64,000 nt of DNA. Source: Brachynemurus nebulosus. Taxonomy: Eukaryota > Arthropoda > Insecta > Neuroptera > Myrmeleontidae. Position 1 is the stretch's first letter, and each line of letters starts with the position of its first letter. Below, one piece after another: positions 18,542 to 31,458 of this stretch. The position numbers were made by a program, and so were the translations under genes. The stretch is taken from NCBI GenBank assembly GCA_035578155.1, contig JAPWDM010000005.1:48874954-48938953 (forward strand). Reading direction: 5' to 3'. Under the pieces are notes generated by a model. That model was not told the DNA's origin, searched no databases, and saw only the letters and a list, made by a program, of their open reading frames with translations.

Positions 18542-19980
18542 GTATAAATTATTTTATTAGTTTATAAATTTTATGCTATCAAGTTGGTATTAGTGGGTAC
18601 TTATGATATTCACGGTAAAAATGTAATATTTATAATTTTTTTTTTATACTTATTAAATTATGCCTTTTTATTTAAAGTTATTTTATAAAAATAACAATGT
18701 AAAATATTATAGTTTCAAAAATAATAAATTTTTAAATTTAACAAAATTAGTTATTGGTTGAGATTTTCATTCTTTTTAATTACATTATAAGGATTATAGT
18801 ACAATCAAATTTAATTTATAAATTTAGAGTAGTATCACTACTATTTATGTATAATTTAAGTATATTTTTTCTATCAATTTAATGTTGGCAACAATTACTT
18901 ACTTGATAACCTGGCGGACAGAAGTAATACTACAGATGACTGACACTTTTAATTTGTCAAAATAAATTTAAAAAAGGTTAAATTATTGTAATAACCCCCG
19001 GCATATTATGGTGTGGGAGCGCTGGTAAGAAAAATTACATATACTTAATTACTATTGCCGATGAAAAGTTTACGCATGCGCATTTGATTGCGACATTAGA
19101 AACATGTAGAACATGTACCTACGTGGCAGAAATAAATATTGTACAAACTATGTCCACGTAACTAGATTTCTATCGCTAGTTAGATGCATTGGGAAATCAA
19201 ATGGAGGTATTGTTTAATATTTTGCCTACTAGCAGTAGTTTTTTAATTCGTCATCAGATGGCTAAAGTTGACACCCCCCCAAAAATAGTAGTAATTTGAA
19301 ATTGTCCGTTTTTATCTAGAAACAGTAAATTACTGTGAAAAAATAAGAATGATATTTAAAAAGGAAGTCAGTTTGTATTCTGTAGACTAAACAGCACGAA
19401 TTTTGTGAATTGTCAAAATCTAATAAATAAACTTTACCTATTGACAATAGTTACTTTTTCGGTCACTAGTTCGTATATCTAAGTGTAAGTTTTACGTATC
19501 CCAATACAATATACACTGAGTATTGAATCGAACATATTAACATATGTTTCCTAGAGATACCACAGGCATTAAATTGTGGAGTATGACTCCATTTTGACTC
19601 CATGACTAAATTAATAGTTTGACCGCCATTAAAGTAATTACATCAGTCAATTTTTTGGCTTCAATTTCTTAATGTATTTGTAATACACAGCATTCTCTCT
19701 ACTTGATTCTCTCCTTAATGATACATGTTGTATTTGATAAAGCTTCCATCTTATTTTTATAAAATTTTACACGAGTAGTTAAAAAATTAAACATGAGTTT
19801 ACTATATGAGAAAGATAGTAACTTAATGGGTACCGTTATGGGTTACAGCATGAAGAATTCTACGTACCGAAAGTAGTAACAGAATTTGGATATGCAAAAT
19901 ATTAATAATTACGTAATGATTTCATTATATTACAAGTGTGGTAATAGGCGTAATAGATATTAAAAAGAATTAAACACGAA
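18542..19980. other. Intergenic region AlaRS-MTG2 with dispersed repeat
   Basis: Convergent genes flank 1.4 kb of AT-rich DNA. From about 19490 to 19790 it carries an inverse copy of the repeat also present at 10090-11310. Nothing else is supported. Confidence 0.6.
19490..19790 (-). repeat. Inverse copy of the dispersed repeat at 10090-11310
   Basis: Shares, in reverse complement, AAGATACCACAGGCATTAAA-type text and the AGAGAATGC...TACAAATACATTAAGAAAT block with 10140-10230 and 11190-11270. Gapped and diverged by several percent. Confidence 0.55.
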
Positions 19981-22865
19981 TTAGCTAACAAAATCTTTAT
20001 TATCTACTAATTTATCATAAATTAAACGAATCTGTTCTAATAAGGGAAGAATATTTGTACCATATTTTGCAGAAATTGGTAAAATAGATAAAGCGGTATG
20101 ATTTTTTAGTTGGTGGACATTTTCTTCGGCTTTTGGCAAATCAATTTTATTTGCAACAACAATTTTCGGTCGTGATGTTAATTCCATACTAAATTGTTTT
20201 AATTCATTTTCTAAAACATTTAGTTGATTCCACGGTTCATCTTCTGACACATCGATAACCATCAGCAACGCGGCACATCTTTCGGCGTGTCGTAAAAACT
20301 GAATACCTAATCCTCGATTCTTGTGGCTATCTTCAATGAGACCCGGTAAATCTGCAACAGCTATTTGTTCGTAGTCATCGTACTGGACCATTCCTAGATG
20401 AGGTTTTAACGTTGTAAATGGATATGGCGCTACTTTAGGTCGTGCGCGAGAAATCGCTCGTAAAAGGGTACTTTTTCCAGCATTTGGGCATCCAATCTAA
20501 AAAAAGAAATCAAATTGAGCCGAATATTTTTAAACACCTTTTCGCTACCTTTCTGTCTCAACCTCGTAAGTAGTTTTTTAGCTGTTCTGAATTAGAAAGT
20601 CATACATGTACATAATTCACGCCCCCCCCCCTTCCCCCATATGATGCACTAAGAAATATTGCAAAGTAGTAAATGGAAAAATAATGGGGAATTTGACAAA
20701 TTTTGGGAAACTATTTTAAAATACGCATATTTATGTATTATGCATAGTAGTTATATATATAATTTTAATTTTTAAAAATAATACCGAAAATCGTTAGAAA
20801 AAACTAATTTAATATTTGTTCTTAAAATTTGCGCGAAAACGTTTATTAGCTTCAATTACGTCACATTCTCTAGATAGCAACAGGTGTCCTGTAACTAAGA
20901 AAAAAACTGTTTATTTTTCTTATAACTAGGAAAAGAAATTGTTGATATTTTAAAAAATTAATCAAATTCAGATTAATTTCCATAGTTATATTTGCTAACC
21001 GAATTTTACGTAGCGAGCCTAGTGGCGAGTGTTGAAATATTATTTTTATTACTCATGCGGGAGAAGTACTAACTTGGCGCACATATTTCTGTACGCAAAA
21101 TGGCTGTTTGCCAACTGTACTCTTCCCGCATACTTTTTTGCGTGTGGAAAGTAACTTTCCACACGCAAATTGACAATAAAACACGCAAAATTTAATCAAA
21201 ACACGCAAAGCCGCCTTTTAAATTTTCATTTAATAAATATTTCATAATTATTTCTATAGAAACCGCCAACAAAGTAATTTAAACGATAATTAATTCAGAA
21301 AAAAAAGACGAACACTCAAAAATATTATTTTAATAAAAAGTAATATAAATGTCAAAAATAATGATAATAATAGAAAAAAGTATGTGAAATTCGTAATAAA
21401 AAATAGTATGTGCAACTCGTGCGGGATTGTCGATTGCCCTACTCAAGCGAATGAGCGCACTCACTACGTTCGTGCGCTCAACTTCGCTTCCGTGGGCAAT
21501 CGACAATTTCCCGCACTTATTGCACAATATACTATTTTGGTACCTTTAATAGCCTGGCACCGGGCGCGCGTGCCCCCGCTACCCCCCGTGCATCTAACCC
21601 TGGTTATGATATCTTTATTGTAAAATATCTTGAAATCCAATAAAATAAATATTGTTTGATGATTTACATCACATTTTTTATTCGATCGGAAAACTGGAGG
21701 TCCATGGTATAGAGAAACACATATAAAAAAAGTTGCATAAGAATCAAAACGATCGGATGATTTATCTTCGAGTTATATAACTGCAGCAAATTTGAAAAAT
21801 GTAGTTTTGAGAAAAATGCGTTTAAAGTTTAAGTTACTGATCATGTAGACTATGCAAAAAAAAAATCGATTTATTTCATAACCTCGTATCTTGATAATTC
21901 TGTACAAAAAAAAAGTGAATTGTAATCACGTATTTACTAAAAACAACGGAAACTTGTAATTTAAAATATTTAATGGTTTGCTTCATGTCTACATAGGTAG
22001 CAAACATCAAAAAGTGTAACATACATAAAACTTAAATTCATAGTGATGAAAATACAGTATTTAATGTGTTTTCTGTGTTTCCTGAAAACTGTAGTTTTTG
22101 AGATACGTGGTTGAGACAGAAAAGTAGCGTTATGCAATATCTTACCAATCCAATATGAGCCATACTTCTAACTTCTAAACTATAATGTCTATCCTCTCCT
22201 TTTGCTCCAAATTCACTTATAAGTGGAGCTTGTTCTGTGTCAGAGACAAAAAAATGATTTCCTTTCCCCCCGGCTCCACCTCGTGCAGCAATAAACATAA
22301 TTTCATCTTTATTCAAGTCGGCAATTATTTGGCTTTTCGAATTTTTAACTATTGTACCCACTGGCACCTTAACAACAGTATGTTTTGCATTTCTGCCATG
22401 GCAATCCTTATTTAAGCCTCTCTCGCCACTATCCGCTGTAATTACTGTATCGATATGATTTAAATCTTTAATATCTTTCGATGCTTGAAATATTACGTGA
22501 CCCCCGTTGCCCCCATCGCCACCGTCTGGGCCGGCCAAATCATTTGCCCATAAATGTAAGAATGAAATACATCCGTCTCCGCCATTACCACCAACAGTAC
22601 GCACTCTTTGTAAATCTACAAAATATTTTACCTGTAAATGGTAAAATTTGATTATCGCCTTATGAATTTTTGAATTAAAAAAAAAAAAAGTTAAATAGGT
22701 ATTTATTTGTGTGTGACGTTAACTTACATTTTTATTTAACGATTTAGCTTTCTTACTTCGTAAAGGTTTCGCGATATTTAGTTCTGAAGAGTATTTCAAA
22801 ATACTAATATTTAAATATGTTCGGCCACATGCTAACTTTGTTAATTTACTTGTGAAAAATTGCAT
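19981..22865 (-). CDS. Mtg2: Obg-type GTPase, probably mitochondrial ribosome assembly factor MTG2/GTPBP5
   Basis: Three exons on the minus strand: 22865-22728 (MQFFTSKLTKLACGRTYLN..., 46 codons), 22631-22146 (162 codons) and 20496-19981 (171 codons plus stop), all GT-AG and phase 0, giving 379 residues. Exon 1 is basic and hydrophobic, like a mitochondrial presequence. Exon 2 is the glycine-rich Obg fold (GGNGGDG, GPDGGDGGNGGHV, ARGGAGGKGNHFF). Exon 3 begins the G domain: G1 GCPNAGKST formed just after the splice junction, G3 DLPGLI, G4 NKIDLPKA and G5 SAK. The family assembles the large mitoribosomal subunit; human MTG2 is about 406 residues. A long C-terminal TGS or Obg tail is absent, as in MTG2. 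The paralogue GTPBP10 is a less likely alternative. Confidence 0.88.
20497..22145. repeat. Repeat-filled intron 2 of Mtg2, with palindromes
   Basis: A perfect palindrome with the half-site TTGCGTGTGGAAAG lies at about 21138-21168. A larger inverted repeat spans about 21410-21530: GCGGGATTGTCGATTGCCC pairs with GGGCAATCGACAATTTCCCGC, and its tip holds GAGCGCAC/GTGCGCTC. This centre is GC-rich in an AT-rich neighbourhood and is probably an unclassified foldback or MITE. No coding exon is supported in the intron. Confidence 0.6.
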
Positions 22866-24401
22866 ATTTTTATTTGTATTGTTAATAATTTAAAAATATC
22901 GATATTATACCATTTTTATTACACTTCTATTAACCTTTAATGCCTTTTGACGTGCCTTTGACAGTATTTGACAGAAGAGCATGAGAATAATCATAGATTG
23001 AAATAACTGTAATTGACATTTGATTCTTATTTATAATTTAGGAGGATGATCTGAGAATGATAGTGATGACATCAGTGATACTAAAAATGTTATGGTACAA
23101 GTTGAACGATTCGAAAATTCGGATTCGAATACTATATACAGATTTAAAACCAGACAAAAATTTTAAGATGATTCAAGAATAATTTAAATTTTATTAAGTA
23201 GAACAATTGATGTCTTCTTTTTTCTTTTGTAATAAAATTAACATATTAACATTTAAAAGTAAAATAATTTATTTTTAAAAACATTATTATTTATTAATTG
23301 TTGTGAAGTCTACCTTTTGGCGATTCATTTTGGATAATAAATGAAACAAAATTTGTTGGTTTAAATTTCATTATTCTGAATAAATGCAGGGAATGCAGTA
23401 TGCACTTTCAGGCTTTGACGAATACTAGTGTTGATTTTATTGTAAAAACAGATAAATATATGACTAACATTTATAAATTTTTGAAAAGATCGTTTAAACT
23501 TATCGCATGATTTATGTTCATTTATTCCACACTTACTTTATTTTTTTAAAAGAAATTACAAGTTTGAATTTTATTATTAAATAATAAAGAATCGATCATT
23601 GATTTTTTAATATTAATTGGTTTTAAAACTATATCATTTATTATTTATAATAGAAATAGTAGATAAAATAAGTGATGGGAATTTAAAAGAAATGTTTATT
23701 TTAATAATTAATAAATTTACTGTAATCGAAAGTTCGTTTTCAATAGTACAAATAAAATAAGGCGTTTACCCATCTGTTAAATTACATACATATTCCTTCA
23801 TATTAATAATTTACTTTCTATTTGTTAAATTGTATCTAAATGATATGATAAAATTTATAGAAATTAGTTTTATAAAAGTTCAAAGGACCTTGAACGATTA
23901 AATAATAAATTTTTATGTAATTACATACAAATTTCTATTTAACTCATAAAACAGTTTAAATGGTACCGCTTACCGCACATGAATGTTAACAATGTTAATG
24001 TGTGATATATGCAAACGATAGAACATTTGCGTATGCACACATACATATATATCGATGTATGTACAATGTGTACGATGAAGTCAAGTTTTTGATGTATTTT
24101 TATTACAATAAAGTAACCTACAATCAAAATTGAATGACCGTATTGGACCGTATTGTACTCGTCGTATTGTTATACTCATACTATTGTGGTTATAGTTGTT
24201 TTGTGTCCACTAATAACATAACAACCACCATCTATTTGTTGTATTATGTCGTTTCACAACGCTTTGTAACCGCGCTATGTACAAAATTGAGTTATTGTAT
24301 ATTTCATTATAAAAATTTCGTGTTTTTCCAAGTGAAATATGATTGTGATTAAGATTTTTATTTGTTTTTGTGTGAGTTAATTCAGTAATACGGCGAAAAT
24401 A
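22866..24401. other. Mtg2-PEDS1 divergent intergenic region
   Basis: AT-rich DNA between divergent genes. The short acidic frame near 23053-23166 is discussed among the rejected items. The promoter and 5' leader of PEDS1 should lie in the last few hundred bases, but I see no clear motif. Confidence 0.5.
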
Positions 24402-24684
24402 ATGGCATTCCAATTACCTATCACTCCTCCGTGTCCACGACGATTTGTAGGAGGATTTGACAATTTAACACAAAAAATGATTGATGCGGCCACTGAACAA
24501 TTGGAAATTGGTTCAAGTATGATATTGGCACCGGTTAAAACTGAACGAGAAATATTGGAAAATTCAATGCTCGAAGATGATCCAAATGCAAATTGTGCAA
24601 TCTCGACAAATGAAGAGATAATTCGACCCAGGTGGGGTCCACAGCATAAAGGCGCTCAGGAATTAGCGAATCTTTATAGCAAGG
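24402..24684 (+). CDS. PEDS1: Plasmanylethanolamine desaturase 1 (TMEM189/Kua), coding exon 1
   Basis: ATG at 24402 starts MAFQLPITPPCPRRFVGGFD and the exon ends ...RPRWGPQHKGAQELANLYSK plus one G, at a GGTACTT donor (24685). The human protein has RWGAQHAGARELAALYSPGK just before its first membrane segment, and the G here joins GTAAACGA at 56968 to give LYSK-GKR. The phase agrees (283 nt, one base left over). The insect-side leader of about 80 residues has no motif I know and is cytosolic by inference. If the donor is ignored, the frame runs only five codons further to a stop at 24698, so this would otherwise look like an orphan 98-residue protein. Confidence 0.85.
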
Positions 24685-27600
24685 GTACTTTAACATAATT
24701 ACATTTTTGATAATTTAATTTTGTCGCTTTACACCAATTTTGCGGTCATTTTTATCAAACATTTTTTTATCAGTTTTTTTAAAATTTTTTTTCCTGTTTG
24801 ATTTAACTCTTTTTAGTTCACATTTTAATAATTTTTAATTAAAAAATCTCTTCTTTTATCTTGCTTGCTAAATGAATAGGGAATATAATATGGCTAAAAT
24901 TATTTCTGTATCTAATATTCCAACAATAAGTTTAATTGTAGCGAAACAAATTTTAGAATGTGAATTGGTCATCAAAGGGTTAGAAGAAAGGAAATATTAA
25001 AATTCGTAAAATTTTAGATAATAATATTGTAGTTTTTATAAAAATTTAAACTTAACTACATATATTATGTGTAATAAATTCTTCTTTTATTTCGTATACC
25101 TACCTATCTTTTTGTTTATCAAGACAATTATTTAGTTTACAAAATTTGATTAGATTAGTTCTACTGTTATATTTGTCTTGTTAGTCGTGTCTTAATAAGT
25201 TAATCAAACAATGTGGGTGTACATAATTAATATTTTAATACAAAAAATAAGAGAATTTTGTCTTTGTAGATCTTATTTTCTGCAATTACTGTAATGGAAT
25301 GATAAGATAATTCTTTGCGAAGATAATACCTATAAGTACTTAAGTCATCATGTATTATTAGTATTATTAGTAATAATTGAATAACTGAAGATAGCCTTTT
25401 TAGTAGTTATTTTTGTTAGATAGCTTTCTTAGTATTGTTATTTATAATAAAAGCGTGGAGGCACCTTCTACCAAATAGGTTAAATTGTGGGTTAAATATA
25501 TTTTTCTTTGGAAATTGTTTAATTGCGCGTTGGATAAATTAAATTTTAGATTAATGATTAAATAAAAATTGTTCTATCCCCAGGGTATAATAGGGTATTA
25601 TCCCCAGGTTATAATACCCTTTTTTTTTTATTGGTCATCATTGAACTTTATTTGAATTTGAATTTTATTTGATTATTCAAAAACTATAACAGATAATAGC
25701 ACTTTATTTTCTAAGGGCCAGAGCCGAATTTACATAAGGGCACTTGGGGCACGTGCCTCAGGGCTTCCACACAATAGGGGCCTCCACAAAATCGAATAAA
25801 ATCTCAAAATTAAGGAACAGAATAGAAAGGACAAGTGTTTTTGGTTTTTTTCTTGCTCGCCAACTGTATTTTTAGGGAAAAAAATTTTCTGAAATTTCGT
25901 TCAAGGGGCCTCTACAAAAGTACTCAGAGTCCTCCACATGGGAAATGTTCAGGGGCCACCACATTAGGAATGCTCCGGGGCCTCCACAGAGGTAAATGCA
26001 GCCCTGCTAAAGGCCAGGGCCGTGGGGAGAAATGGCGGGCCTCGAGAATAAATTTTATGTTTCAATTTTTTGCCTGAAAAGATAGGGTTGGGCGGGGTAA
26101 AAAAAAGACACTGCTCGAGTGGGGTAAAAAAAGACATACTTATATTAAACTCAACAGTGTTAAATTCGAAAAATAAAAAATATTATAACAAAATACATTA
26201 GTATTTTAAGCTGTCTGGGCCAAAAAATTATTTTTTGGAGAGGGCTTTATAATATAAAAAAATTTTCTCCCAAACTTCTGTTATTCATGAGCGAAAAACT
26301 TTCATTCCGCGACGATGAACTTTTTCAGTAAGTAAAAAATCTGATAAGATAGAGTGCTGTATTTTTTTCTTGTTATTCTACATGCTTTAGTAATGTAAGG
26401 TACAAAGTTTTATTTAAATGGTTCAACTGCTTGTAATTTTTTTTTATATGTTAAAAAAAAAAGAAAAAAATGGGGTAAGAAAAGACAAAACAAGGGGTTA
26501 ACATTTAGGAAAATTAAAAATTATTGACAAGGATTTTCAATTTAAAACTATATTATGACATGTTTATGTATATTTTATGGATTAAAAAAATACTGATTCT
26601 TCAATAAAACAATTTTCTTGTTAGTGAGAAGACGGTTTTCATGGATATCAATTTCAGCTTATTCGAAAATTTGTATTTTTGACCCATGAAAATTTATTTC
26701 TTTTTATAGTGTATAACTATGCTTTACTGCACACATTTAGTATTTTTAACTCATTCATAGATTATTTTGATTTATTTCTTTACTTTATGTAAAGTGGTTT
26801 TAAAAAATGACAGCCTCAAATTAGCATATTTGGTTTTATAATGAGCTACAATAAATTTTTTATTAGTTGTACGTTTGTGAAATAAAAACTGTTTTAAATT
26901 TAAAGTCCAAAGAAATTTCCTATGAGTCAAGCTTTTGCATCAGTTAACTTTTTCTGACTTTTGTTACTGCTTAATCTTAGCTAAAGTTTTTGGTAAAATA
27001 CGTAAAATTTAAAAATATCTGTAAAAATTTTTGTAGTAGAGATAGAGTTGTGAAATAAAAAGTGTTGTACTGCTAATTACCCAGGCTGACGGCTGTCTAT
27101 TTCTTGCCCTTCCAATCATGTACTTGCAGTATCCCATTAGTTAGAGGTCTGTCTTTTATTTACCTTCCACTGTCTTTTTTTATAGATTTATGTCATTAGC
27201 TTCAGTGAAAAAACATGCAAAATCTCAAAATACAAACAATTTAACATCATACAGTATTTTTTTCGTCTAAAAATTCAAATATTTTCTACATGAAAAATGA
27301 AAAGATTTGATTTTGTCTTTTTTTTACCCCGCCCAACCCTAATTGACGAGTAAAAAAAAAGCTCCTCTGGCTTTTCCTCGGATCTTTTGTTAATAGCTAC
27401 AGGCCGCTTCTTAAAGCCCGGGCTTCAGGGTTAAAACCTCGGCTACCTCACCCTCTCGTCGAGCCTGCTAAGGGCTCTGTATTGATGTATATGTATAAAT
27501 CTAGGGTTGAATCTGTTGAAGGGATAGCTTATTTAAAACTGAGAGTAAAATTTGAAATGGTATGAATATATTTTGGTATTTTAAAATTTGAGTAGCAAAT

Positions 27601-28476
27601 ATGGAAATTGCGTGAAATGTTTTAAAAAATTAACAAGTAATTTGTAACTTTTAATTTGTTAACTTTCTCAAAAACATTAATAAACAACTTTACAATTATA
27701 TTTCATTATGATGTGGGTGGAGAAGCCTCGGTATTGACAGTTTTAATGCACTTCCGATTGAATCGGAAATGGGAAAAAAATTGAATGTTATTATTTTCAT
27801 ATTTTCAAAGTTGACGTCATGCCAACTGAAATTCAAAACATCATTAATTTTTATTTTTTCAATAATTTCACTAGTAATGATTGTTAAAAAATAAAATCTA
27901 GTGTACGCCCTCTCAAAATAACAATAAAAAAATCTAAAAATTTGCATTTCCTTAGGATTTTAAATTTGGGTGCCATTGGGAGTCTCGATTTGGTTAAAAA
28001 TAAAATAAAAAAATTTGAGTTTTGAGTTGGAAAAACTTTTTTAGTAAATATTTGAGAAAAAATGGCTACCCTAATAGTCATCGGGATTTGTGATAGAGGG
28101 AAACTACAGAAAAACTTGCATGACCGCAGCAGACTGCGGGATACTTAAGGTAGTATGACAGAAGACATACATAATATTTATGATCAAATCAATTTATCTG
28201 TCAATCGTTGAAATTTTTTTAGTTGTATAATATTTATTTTGCCCGTAACTATACAATAAGCTTAAATAAAAATTGACACATAAAACAATTATCTGGAACG
28301 ATTTAAAGTGTTTTTCCTTTTTGAATCACTTCTAGCTTCACATAGTAAATTATTGAATTAAACAGTGCAATGATTCATAATACAGAGAATTTTGAATTGA
28401 ATCTTACCACAACCTTGATTCATTTCATGTTATGTATGTTGTTCCCGTTGTTCCAAAATATGCACAACATACACAA
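24685..28476. other. PEDS1 intron 1, proximal part
   Basis: Mostly AT-rich. Around 25715-26070 and 27395-27480 lie hAT-like debris (GGGGCCTCCACA-type text, CCAGGGCCGTGGGG). The inverted-repeat element at 26083-27341 is inserted between them. A 37-codon frame at 24898-25011 has no support as a gene. Confidence 0.5.
26083..27341. mobile_element. hAT-like element with GGGTTGGGCGGGG termini
   Basis: TAGGGTTGGGCGGGGTAAAA at the left is mirrored by TTTTACCCCGCCCAACCCTA at the right. The 1259-bp interior repeats GGGGTAAAAAAAGACA-type text near the left end. Target duplication is not clear. No intact transposase was found in the interior. Confidence 0.72.
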
Positions 28477-28901
28477 TACATATATCGCCCCTTGAGAATA
28501 AAACTGTTACATCTGCAAAATCACTAATTTTAAGATATTAAAGAAATAAGATTTTGAAGAAATTTAAAACCTAATAACTTTTTTCCAAATCATCTTAGAA
28601 CTTTGAAACTTTGTCAGGTTCATTCTAACAGTTAGTTTTAAATGTTGTGATAAAAATTTTGTCGAGAAAATTCATAGTTTAAATTTTCATTGCAGTTGCA
28701 ACCAAAAATTTTCTAGTTATTTTACAAAAAGTTGCATTCTGTTTAGGATTATAATGTTATATCTGCAAATAATACATTTTTTCTTAACTATTTCGCAAAA
28801 TATTACTTTTTGTTGGTGACGCAAAGTTGTATCTGCAACTAATACTTTTCAGAAATTTTGAAAATTTCGCTTTATATAATTCTATAATGGCAATTGTTTA
28901 A

Positions 28902-29105
28902 GGTAACACATTCCATAACTGTATTACAGATAAATTTTTCCGGGAATATTCCCATTTGGGTAATTATTGAGTATTTTCCCGGAAAAATTCCCAAGGTAAC
29001 ACATTCCATAACTGTATTACAGATAGAGATGAGCAACGGCAAAATTCCCAATGGGAATTTTCCCGGGAATATTCCCATTTGGGTAATTATTGAGTATTTT
29101 CCTGG
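28902..29105. repeat. Two-copy tandem repeat, about 92 bp
   Basis: GGTAACACATTCCATAACTG starts at 28902 and again at 28994. Each unit includes TTTGGGTAATTATTGAGTAT and several TTCCCGGGAA-like palindromes. This makes mirrored reading frames on both strands that are not genes. Confidence 0.85.
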
Positions 29106-29398
29106 GAAAATTCTCGAAACCTGAACCTGAGTAAAAACGATTACTTACAATTAACTGTACTATTTTACAAATGCGTTTTTAATTAAAGACCGCGACACCT
29201 GTCCCTCAATTTACGTGAATATTCGTTTCATGGGGATTCAATTTATGCGGATAAAAAATCGCGTAAATTAAATCTGTCATTATAAAAAATAATACTGGAA
29301 ATTAAAGCTACTAAAAATTGTAGAGAATTTTATAATACAAATGATAACGAAAATGTAGAAATTTACACGCTAAAATTTTAAAAATATCGTTTTTTTCG

Positions 29399-30186
29399 AT
29401 ATCGATAATTTTCGATAACGAAAAATAGGTTTTGACAGTCCCAATATATTAGGAATACCCACAACTTGCTTCGCTTAAACCTTCAAAAATTTCATTATTT
29501 TTGAGCTACGATGTACCGTTTATGAGATATTTAAGGTTTACGTTTTCGAAAAGTATTGAAAACTAATTTTTTTGAAAATATTTTATTGGTGACAAAACCA
29601 ATTTGACTAATCAGTCTGAATTAATTAAATATAATCAGTTTATGATGAGTAACTCGGTATCGATAAATTTCGATAACGAAAAGTAAGTTTTGATAGTCCC
29701 AATATGTTCGGAATACCCATAACTTGCTTCGCTTAAGCCTTCAAAAATTTCGTTATTTTTGAGCTACGGCGCACCATTTACGAGATATTTACGATCAAAA
29801 GTTTACGTTTTCGAAAAGTATTGAAAACTAATTTTTTGGAAAATATTTTATTGGTGACAAAACCAGTTTGACTAATGAGTCTGAATCAATCAATTATAAT
29901 CAGTTTATGATGAGTAACTCGGTATCGATAATTTTCGGTAACGAAAAGTAAGTCTTGATAGTCGCAGTATGTTCGGAATACCCACAAGTTGCTTCGTTTA
30001 AGCCTTCAAAAAATTCGTTATTTTTGAGCTACGATGCACCGTTTATGAGATATTTACGATCAAAAGCTTACGTTTTCGAAAAGTATGAAAACTAATTTTT
30101 TCGAAAACATTCTATTGCCGACCAAAGAATTGGGACTAATAGAGCATAAATTAAACCATTATACAATCAATTTATAATAACTTGTT
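29399..30186 (+). repeat. Minisatellite, three units of about 262 bp
   Basis: Units begin TATCGATAATTTTCGATAAC at about 29399, 29658 and 29923 (periods 259 and 265). Each contains GGAATACCCA, TTGCTTCG, TTTTTGAGCTACG, GAGATATT and ACGTTTTCGAAAAGTAT. Units differ by scattered substitutions and small indels; the third is most diverged at its end. Confidence 0.9.
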
Positions 30187-31458
30187 AGACATTTAGTAGT
30201 AAAAGTAATTAAACACATTTAACTGAAAATGTTATGTTATTTATTCTTCTTTTCTTCTATTATAACTATTAGGAGTATGTAGCTATTAGGATATGCTGCT
30301 ACAATTTAATTTTGTTTTTGGATTTTAATTTACTTATATGGTTTCTTAAATTTTCTTTTATGTCAGTATTTTGCCGATTGAAGTTTTTCCCACGTTTGTC
30401 TGTTTTTATTATACAAATATTTCGATCAAGCTTTTAGTTTACTTTTTTAGTTTACATTTTATCTTGTACGCAATATCCTGATTTAATTTTTGTTTTTACT
30501 GGAAAAATTTTTAAGTTTTCAGTGAATAACGTTCTGACCCTGTATTAATTAAACCTTTTTGTATATTTGTCGCCCGCAAATCGCGATTTCGCTTTCATTT
30601 CTTTCCTTCCGAAACAGGTGTTGTTAAATTTCCATTAGTATTATTTGGGAAAGTTTCGTCCAAATTAAAATATATATCCGAATTAACAGTAATAGTTAAA
30701 GCAGAAGACAAAAACTGTCCATTATTTAAATTTAAATGGATAAAATTATTTAAATTTTTTAAATTATATGGTTTTAAATTGTTTAAATTATACGATTAAA
30801 TTCAGAAAGAGCTGTTAAATTAATTTTTTCTTTATCAGCGTCCATATTTTGAAATTAAAATAAATTATAATTATATATTAATAACAATAATTTGCTACGA
30901 AAGGATTCGTCTAAACGTCTAAACTCAATAAACATTAAATATGTCTAAAATTGTGAACATCATTATTCACTTACATTGTAAAATGATAACAGAAGAAGGA
31001 TTACCAAAATGCGTGTAGTTCTGTACGTACCTACAATCCACTCTAACTAACATGTAGGCACTTAATAAAAGAAATCACATACATATACCTTTTTTAATCT
31101 AAATAAAAAGTTAATTTTTTGTTTTCTCTTTGTTACAACTGCACATGCAACAAAAATTTCTTAAACCATTTACTCTTAGGTTGTTAAAGTTTAAAAAAAG
31201 TTTATGGACTATAACTTTTTTATTTTCTAGAATTTTAGGATGAAAATTTCACCAATCGATAGCTTAAATGTAGCTGAATCCAATGATATAAAAATCTCAA
31301 AAACGAAAAATTTGCAGTTGTAACAGTTTTATTCTCAATGTGCGATATGTAAAATAATGTTTTTATGGTTCCGAAGTTCCGAAGAATTAACGTCTTCGGA
31401 GACATTATGAATTTAGTCTGTGTGTCAGCTTTTTCCTTGTTTTATTATACTTTATACA

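Larger units (their letters stand above)
28477..31352. mobile_element. 2.9-kb composite element with long-range inverted ends
   Basis: Left end text CATATATCGCCCCTTGAGAA then TAAAACTGTTACATCTGCAA is mirrored at 31305-31352 (TTGCAGTTGTAACAGTTTTA, TTCTCAATGTGCGATATG). Between them lie a duplicated 92-bp block (28902) and a 262-bp minisatellite (29399). No transposase frame survives. Superfamily unknown. Confidence 0.6.

Noticed and set aside
23053..23166. Short acidic frame (SENDSDDISD...TKNVMVQVERFENS) after an acceptor-like TTTATAATTTAG, faintly like the C-terminal part of TFIIA large subunit
   Set aside because: Similarity covers only a few residues, the conserved WKF.LKDG segment is absent, and no neighbouring exon supports it.
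24898..25011. 37-codon frame starting MAKIISVSNIP downstream of PEDS1 exon 1
   Set aside because: No known family, no splice phase joins it to exon 1, and it lies in low-complexity AT-rich DNA.
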